Assembly: GCA_016718655.1 (NCBI GenBank)
Contig: JADKCV010000011.1
Coordinates: forward strand, 11,944-75,943
Origin: Flavobacteriales bacterium
GTDB taxonomy: Bacteria; Bacteroidota; Bacteroidia; Flavobacteriales_F; PHOS-HE28
Direction of reading: 5' to 3'
Length of the DNA stretch: 64,000 nt
How positions within the stretch are numbered: position 1 is the stretch's first letter; every line of letters starts with the position of its first letter. Below the pieces are notes generated by a model, which made no database searches, was not told where the DNA came from, and saw only the letters and a list, made by a program, of their open reading frames with translations. Positions 60,938-64,000 of the stretch are shown here, one piece after another. A program made the position numbers and the translations under genes.

Positions 60938-62502
60938 TCAAAGATCGTAATAGCGGTTGAAGAGGCCCGTGCGTAGGGCAAGGTAAACATAGGTGCTCTG
61001 TACGTTGTCCACTGCCCCGGGCTCATCCCTGCGTATCACGCCCAGGACGGCGCGTAGGTTGGTCTTGGGGTTGAACAGGTAACTCGCATTGAGGTCCAGG
61101 TAGAGAACCTCCCGTTCCACGGCGCCCTCGGTCGACCGCATTTCCGGTGATGGCCTGCGCAGGTCCGCACCGATGTTCGTAGTGCTGTTCGGGTCACTGT
61201 TCGAGCGGGAAAGGTTGACCTTCGCTTGGAGCCGAGCCCTGCCCCACCCCTTCTCCACGATGGCCACGGCCTCTTGGAACGAGGCCCCCAGGGGATGGGC
61301 CAATGGCAGCCCAGCATGCATGTAGGCCAATTGCGCAGGGTCGTTCATATACATGTAGGGATCCGCTGAATTGACCTCCACTTGAAGATCGAGGTCCCGG
61401 CCCAGTAGATCGAAGGACCGTACGCCAGCCTGCCAGGCACGTTGGCCGTCATAGGCATACTGACCATATACGTATAGCTTGTCGACAAGCTTCACCCGGA
61501 GGTCCAGGCCCAGCAGGGAACGGCTTCCCTCGTGGCCCGCGTCCAACACGGTGGCCAAGCCGATGACAGGTACCAGTTCCATAGCATCGAACGGTAGTAC
61601 TCCCGTGCTGTCGATGGTGCGATAGAGGCGCGCCTCGAAGAGACCCAACTGGAAACGACCCAAGTCGATACTCAGGTGGTTATATCGCGCCCTGTACCAG
61701 TAGAACAAGGACTCGCTGGCGTCACCCGTAGGCAAACGATCGTCCCGGGTGACCCCATGCATCTGCTTGCTATGCCAAGTGGTGTACTGCACCTTGTCCT
61801 TCAGGAACAATGCACTGAACTTCAAGTATGGAGCATTGATCGCGAGGTCGCTGAGCAGCATGGACCGGTAGCCATGTCCCACGAAGTGCTTACCATGCCC
61901 GAATTGGACGTTGAGCCAGCGCGCAGGGGAAAAGAGATGTTGGCCTGCGACCATCCGTAGTCCAGTTCCCGTCGCTCCTGGATCTTCAAACGTCCCTGCC
62001 CCGGCATCACACCGCTTACGAACACTTCGCGGAACAGGTACTGGGGCACCAGCGCCTGGGTCTCGTGGAACATGGTCTGGAACGAGAAGCGCTCGCCGAG
62101 GTCCCCCTTGATGAGGAAGCCACGTGTGTTGTTATAGTACCGATTGGTATCCTGGTAGGCCGTGGCATCACCGAGATCCTGACCGAGTTCGAATTGGAAC
62201 AACGGATCGATGCTGATCCGCACATCATCCTTGCGTACTTGGATGAGGTGATCACGGTAGAGCTTCTCCGTGTACCACCAGTAGTACTTGGTGGTATCGG
62301 GCGCGGATCCCATTGTGGTGGACAGGTCGGCGCGCTGTTCGATGAGCGGCTTCAACCCACTATGGACCTTGGCATCCAAGTGTGCAGCTTGCTGTTCCAA
62401 GCCCCTGTAAATATCCCGTTGCAAGGGCACATCGTTGTTCTGCCCCCGGGCAACAAAGGTGCCCCATGAGAGGTGGAGGAGGATGAGCGCGCGTGTGGAC
62501 AT
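60938..62502 (-). pseudogene. RemB/Wzi-like outer-membrane protein, frameshifted (second paralogue)
   Basis: The N-terminal third, with a signal peptide (WGTFVARGQ), runs to DYGWSQANIS in one frame. The remainder, with LNVQFGHGKHFVGHGYRSML and LLSDLAINAPYLKFSALFLK, runs in another to the stop at 60938. The break is at the GGGG-AAAA run 61926-61933; one added base there gives a single gene of 521 residues, close to the 530 of its paralogue. The aligned GYRS and LSD motifs match that paralogue. It is either a sequencing deletion or a recent pseudogene. Confidence 0.85.
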
Positions 62503-62593
62503 GCGGTTGAGGACGGACGACCGGCGCAGGAAAGGTAGCGCGCATGAAGCTATGGCGTCGGTGCAGGTCCCTGGACGCGCATGGGTAAAAGCA

Positions 62594-62624
62594 AATGGGC
62601 CGCTCCGGATCGGAGCAGCCCATT
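62594..62624 (-). terminator. Terminator after the GDP-fucose genes
   Basis: Read leftward, AATGGGC and GCTCCG pair with CGGAGC and GCCCATT around a three-base loop, and the sequence continues TTTGCTTTT. It lies 18 bases beyond the fcl stop, separating the fucose genes from the RemB/Wzi-transferase operon. Confidence 0.85.
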
Positions 62625-62641
62625 CATACCGGTGGTCCGGT

Positions 62642-63580
62642 TCAGGCCTTGGCCATCTCGCTCTTGGCGAATTCGGCATAGACGGCAGCGATGCCTTCGC
62701 GCAGACCGATGCGGTGCTTCCAACCCAGGTTGTGCAGGCGTGACACGTCCATCAACTTGCGTGGTGTTCCATCGGGCTTCTCGGTGTTCCACTTCAACTC
62801 ACCCGCATACCCAACGATGTCCTTGATCATCTCGGCCAGCGCTTTGATGGTGAGGTCCTCACCGGTGCCGATGTTGACGAACATCTCCTCGTCGTAGTTC
62901 TGCAACAGGAAGAAGCAGGCATCGGCCAGGTCGTCCACATGCAGGAACTCCCGCATGGGCGATCCCGTGCCCCATACTTCCACGCTGGGCGCGTTCGTCA
63001 CCTTGGCGGTGTGGAACTTGCGGATGAGCGCGGGCAGCACGTGGCTGTTGTTGAGGTCGTAGTTGTCGTTGGGCCCGTACAGGTTGGTTGGCATGGCGCT
63101 GATGTAGTTCACGCCATATTGCCTACGGTAGCTCTCGGCCATCTTGATCCCAGCGATCTTGGCGATGGCATAGGGCTCATTGGTCTGCTCCAGTAGACCG
63201 GTGAGCAGGCTCTCCTCCTTCAACGGCTGGGGGGCCAGCTTCGGGTAGATGCATGATGAACCCAAGAACAGCAGCTTCTTCACGCCATTGGTGTAGGCGG
63301 AGTGGATCACGTTGTTCTGGATCATCAAGTTCTCATACAGGAACTGGGCGCGGTACACGTTGTTGGCATGTATCCCACCCACCTTGGCGGCGGCCAACAC
63401 AACAACATCGGGCTTCTCTAGTGCGAAGAAGTCGCGCACGGCTTGTTGCTCCTTGAGGTCGAGCTCCTTGCTGGTGCGGGTGACGATGTTGGTGAAGCCG
63501 TCCTTCTGCAAGCGGCGCACAATGGCGCTTCCCACCATGCCCCGGTGGCCTGCGATGTAGATCTTATCGGTCTTGTTCAT
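62642..63580 (-). CDS. fcl: GDP-L-fucose synthase
   Basis: The protein has 312 residues. This extended short-chain dehydrogenase has the NADPH-binding GHRGMVGSAIVRRL (about 12-25), FLGSSCIYPKLAPQPLKEES and the catalytic YAIAK (Tyr-x-x-x-Lys) in NEPYAIAKIAG. It performs the epimerase-reductase step from GDP-4-keto-6-deoxymannose to GDP-L-fucose. It follows gmd by 39 bases and is last in its operon. Confidence 0.95.
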   Translation of the reverse strand: MNKTDKIYIAGHRGMVGSAIVRRLQKDGFTNIVTRTSKELDLKEQQAVRDFFALEKPDVVVLAAAKVGGIHANNVYRAQFLYENLMIQNNVIHSAYTNGVKKLLFLGSSCIYPKLAPQPLKEESLLTGLLEQTNEPYAIAKIAGIKMAESYRRQYGVNYISAMPTNLYGPNDNYDLNNSHVLPALIRKFHTAKVTNAPSVEVWGTGSPMREFLHVDDLADACFFLLQNYDEEMFVNIGTGEDLTIKALAEMIKDIVGYAGELKWNTEKPDGTPRKLMDVSRLHNLGWKHRIGLREGIAAVYAEFAKSEMAKA

Positions 63581-63619
63581 GAGCTGATCGGTGGGGGCGC
63601 ATCATGATGCGCCCGTGCA

Positions 63620-64000
63620 TCATTCCTGTTCGTGGAGAATTTTGTGGCCTCCCTTCTTCAAATACACATCGCGCTTGAAGAGCTCCAGGTCGCTCTGCAC
63701 CATCTCGTTCACCAAGGCTTTCAGGTCGTACTTGTGTTTCCAACCGAGTACGCGTTGGGCCTTGCGGGGATCGCCCTCGAGGTGGTCCACCTCGGCAGGA
63801 CGGTAATAACGTTTGTCGATGGCGACCAGGGTCTTGCCGGTCTTCTTGTCGATCCCCTTCTCCTTCTCACCCTTGCCTTTCCACTCGAGCTTGATGCCCA
63901 CCTCGGCAAAGGCCAGTTCGATGAAGTGACGCACCGTATAGGTCTTGCCGGTGGCGAGCACGAAGTCATCGGGTTTCTTGGCCTGCAGCATAAGCCACAT
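63620..64000 (-). CDS. gmd: GDP-mannose 4,6-dehydratase, C-terminal part (cut by window edge)
   Basis: The last 126 residues are visible; the N-terminal Rossmann part lies beyond the window, so the Met at 64000 is only a frame position, not the start. VLATGKTYTVRHFIELAFAE, KRYYRPAEVDHLEGDP and KAQRVLGWKHKYDLKALVNE are the usual C-terminal signatures. The enzyme makes the substrate of Fcl. A Lys-rich insertion (KGKGEKEKGIDKKTGKTLVA) is typical of the family. Confidence 0.93.
   Translation of the reverse strand: MWLMLQAKKPDDFVLATGKTYTVRHFIELAFAEVGIKLEWKGKGEKEKGIDKKTGKTLVAIDKRYYRPAEVDHLEGDPRKAQRVLGWKHKYDLKALVNEMVQSDLELFKRDVYLKKGGHKILHEQE

Noticed and set aside
1..64000. CRISPR arrays, rRNA operons, insertion sequences or prophage genes
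   Set aside because: I looked for regularly spaced repeats, transposase or integrase motifs and rRNA signatures and found none; the only RNA gene seen is tRNA-Phe.

Overview
The window looks like a piece of a GC-rich Bacteroidota chromosome, most likely an environmental Flavobacteriales relative. The signs are two type IX secretion (T9SS) cargo proteins with gliding-motility-associated C-terminal domains, a GldE homologue, RemB/Wzi-like barrels, a SusC-type TonB receptor, promoter boxes of the Bacteroidota form TAnnTTTG, and the purH-mreBCD-mrdA-rodA gene order. No phage, insertion sequence or CRISPR array was seen. Four genes carry single-indel frameshifts, three of them in or beside homopolymer runs and two in core genes (coaX and the metH N-terminal half), so residual sequencing error is a likely cause.

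Region by region: 1-4792 is a leftward operon of four paralogous signal-peptide/TPR/three-TM proteins. Their C-terminal membrane cassette is almost identical while their TPR sensor parts differ widely. 5391-13244 holds a T9SS-sorted PCMD-type protein, a LOG-family nucleotide hydrolase, a TonB receptor and a beta-helix lipoprotein sharing an upstream element at identical spacing, a YqaA-like membrane protein and a small outer-membrane barrel. 13403-20548 is purH followed by the rod-shape operon (mreB, mreC, mreD, PBP2, rodA). 20687-28361 is a leftward envelope operon (coaX, outer-membrane protein, TPR protein, lptC, small membrane protein, gldE, ppiD). tRNA-Phe, an HD protein, a sensor kinase and gpmI follow.

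31672-36594 holds two tandem choice-of-anchor L T9SS proteins. 36756-42658 holds an M20 peptidase, a LEA14-like lipoprotein, a DUF255/thioredoxin-like protein, a YD-repeat-like secreted protein and a small protein built of an exact 22-residue repeat. 42708-46215 holds tsaB, a TolC-type channel and an OmpA-type protein, leftward. 46248-50922 is a split methionine synthase (two genes separated by about 670 bp of unrecognised sequence) under a SAM-I riboswitch with an intrinsic terminator. Next come an orphan CdiI-like immunity gene and an S9 peptidase. 53683-58141 is the distal part of a cytochrome c oxidase/haem A assembly operon (ctaB, two subunit III genes, subunit IV, SCO, DUF420, a small Cys-containing membrane protein). 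58221-64000 holds surface-polysaccharide and motility genes: two RemB/Wzi-like barrels flanking a WecA-type transferase, then GDP-L-fucose synthesis (fcl, and gmd cut by the window edge).

The genes are mostly envelope biogenesis, cell shape, surface display and respiration. The most unusual items are the mosaic TPR/three-TM array, the 22-residue repeat protein, the riboswitch-controlled split methionine synthase with a decayed-looking insert, and the matched promoters of the TonB receptor and its lipoprotein neighbour.
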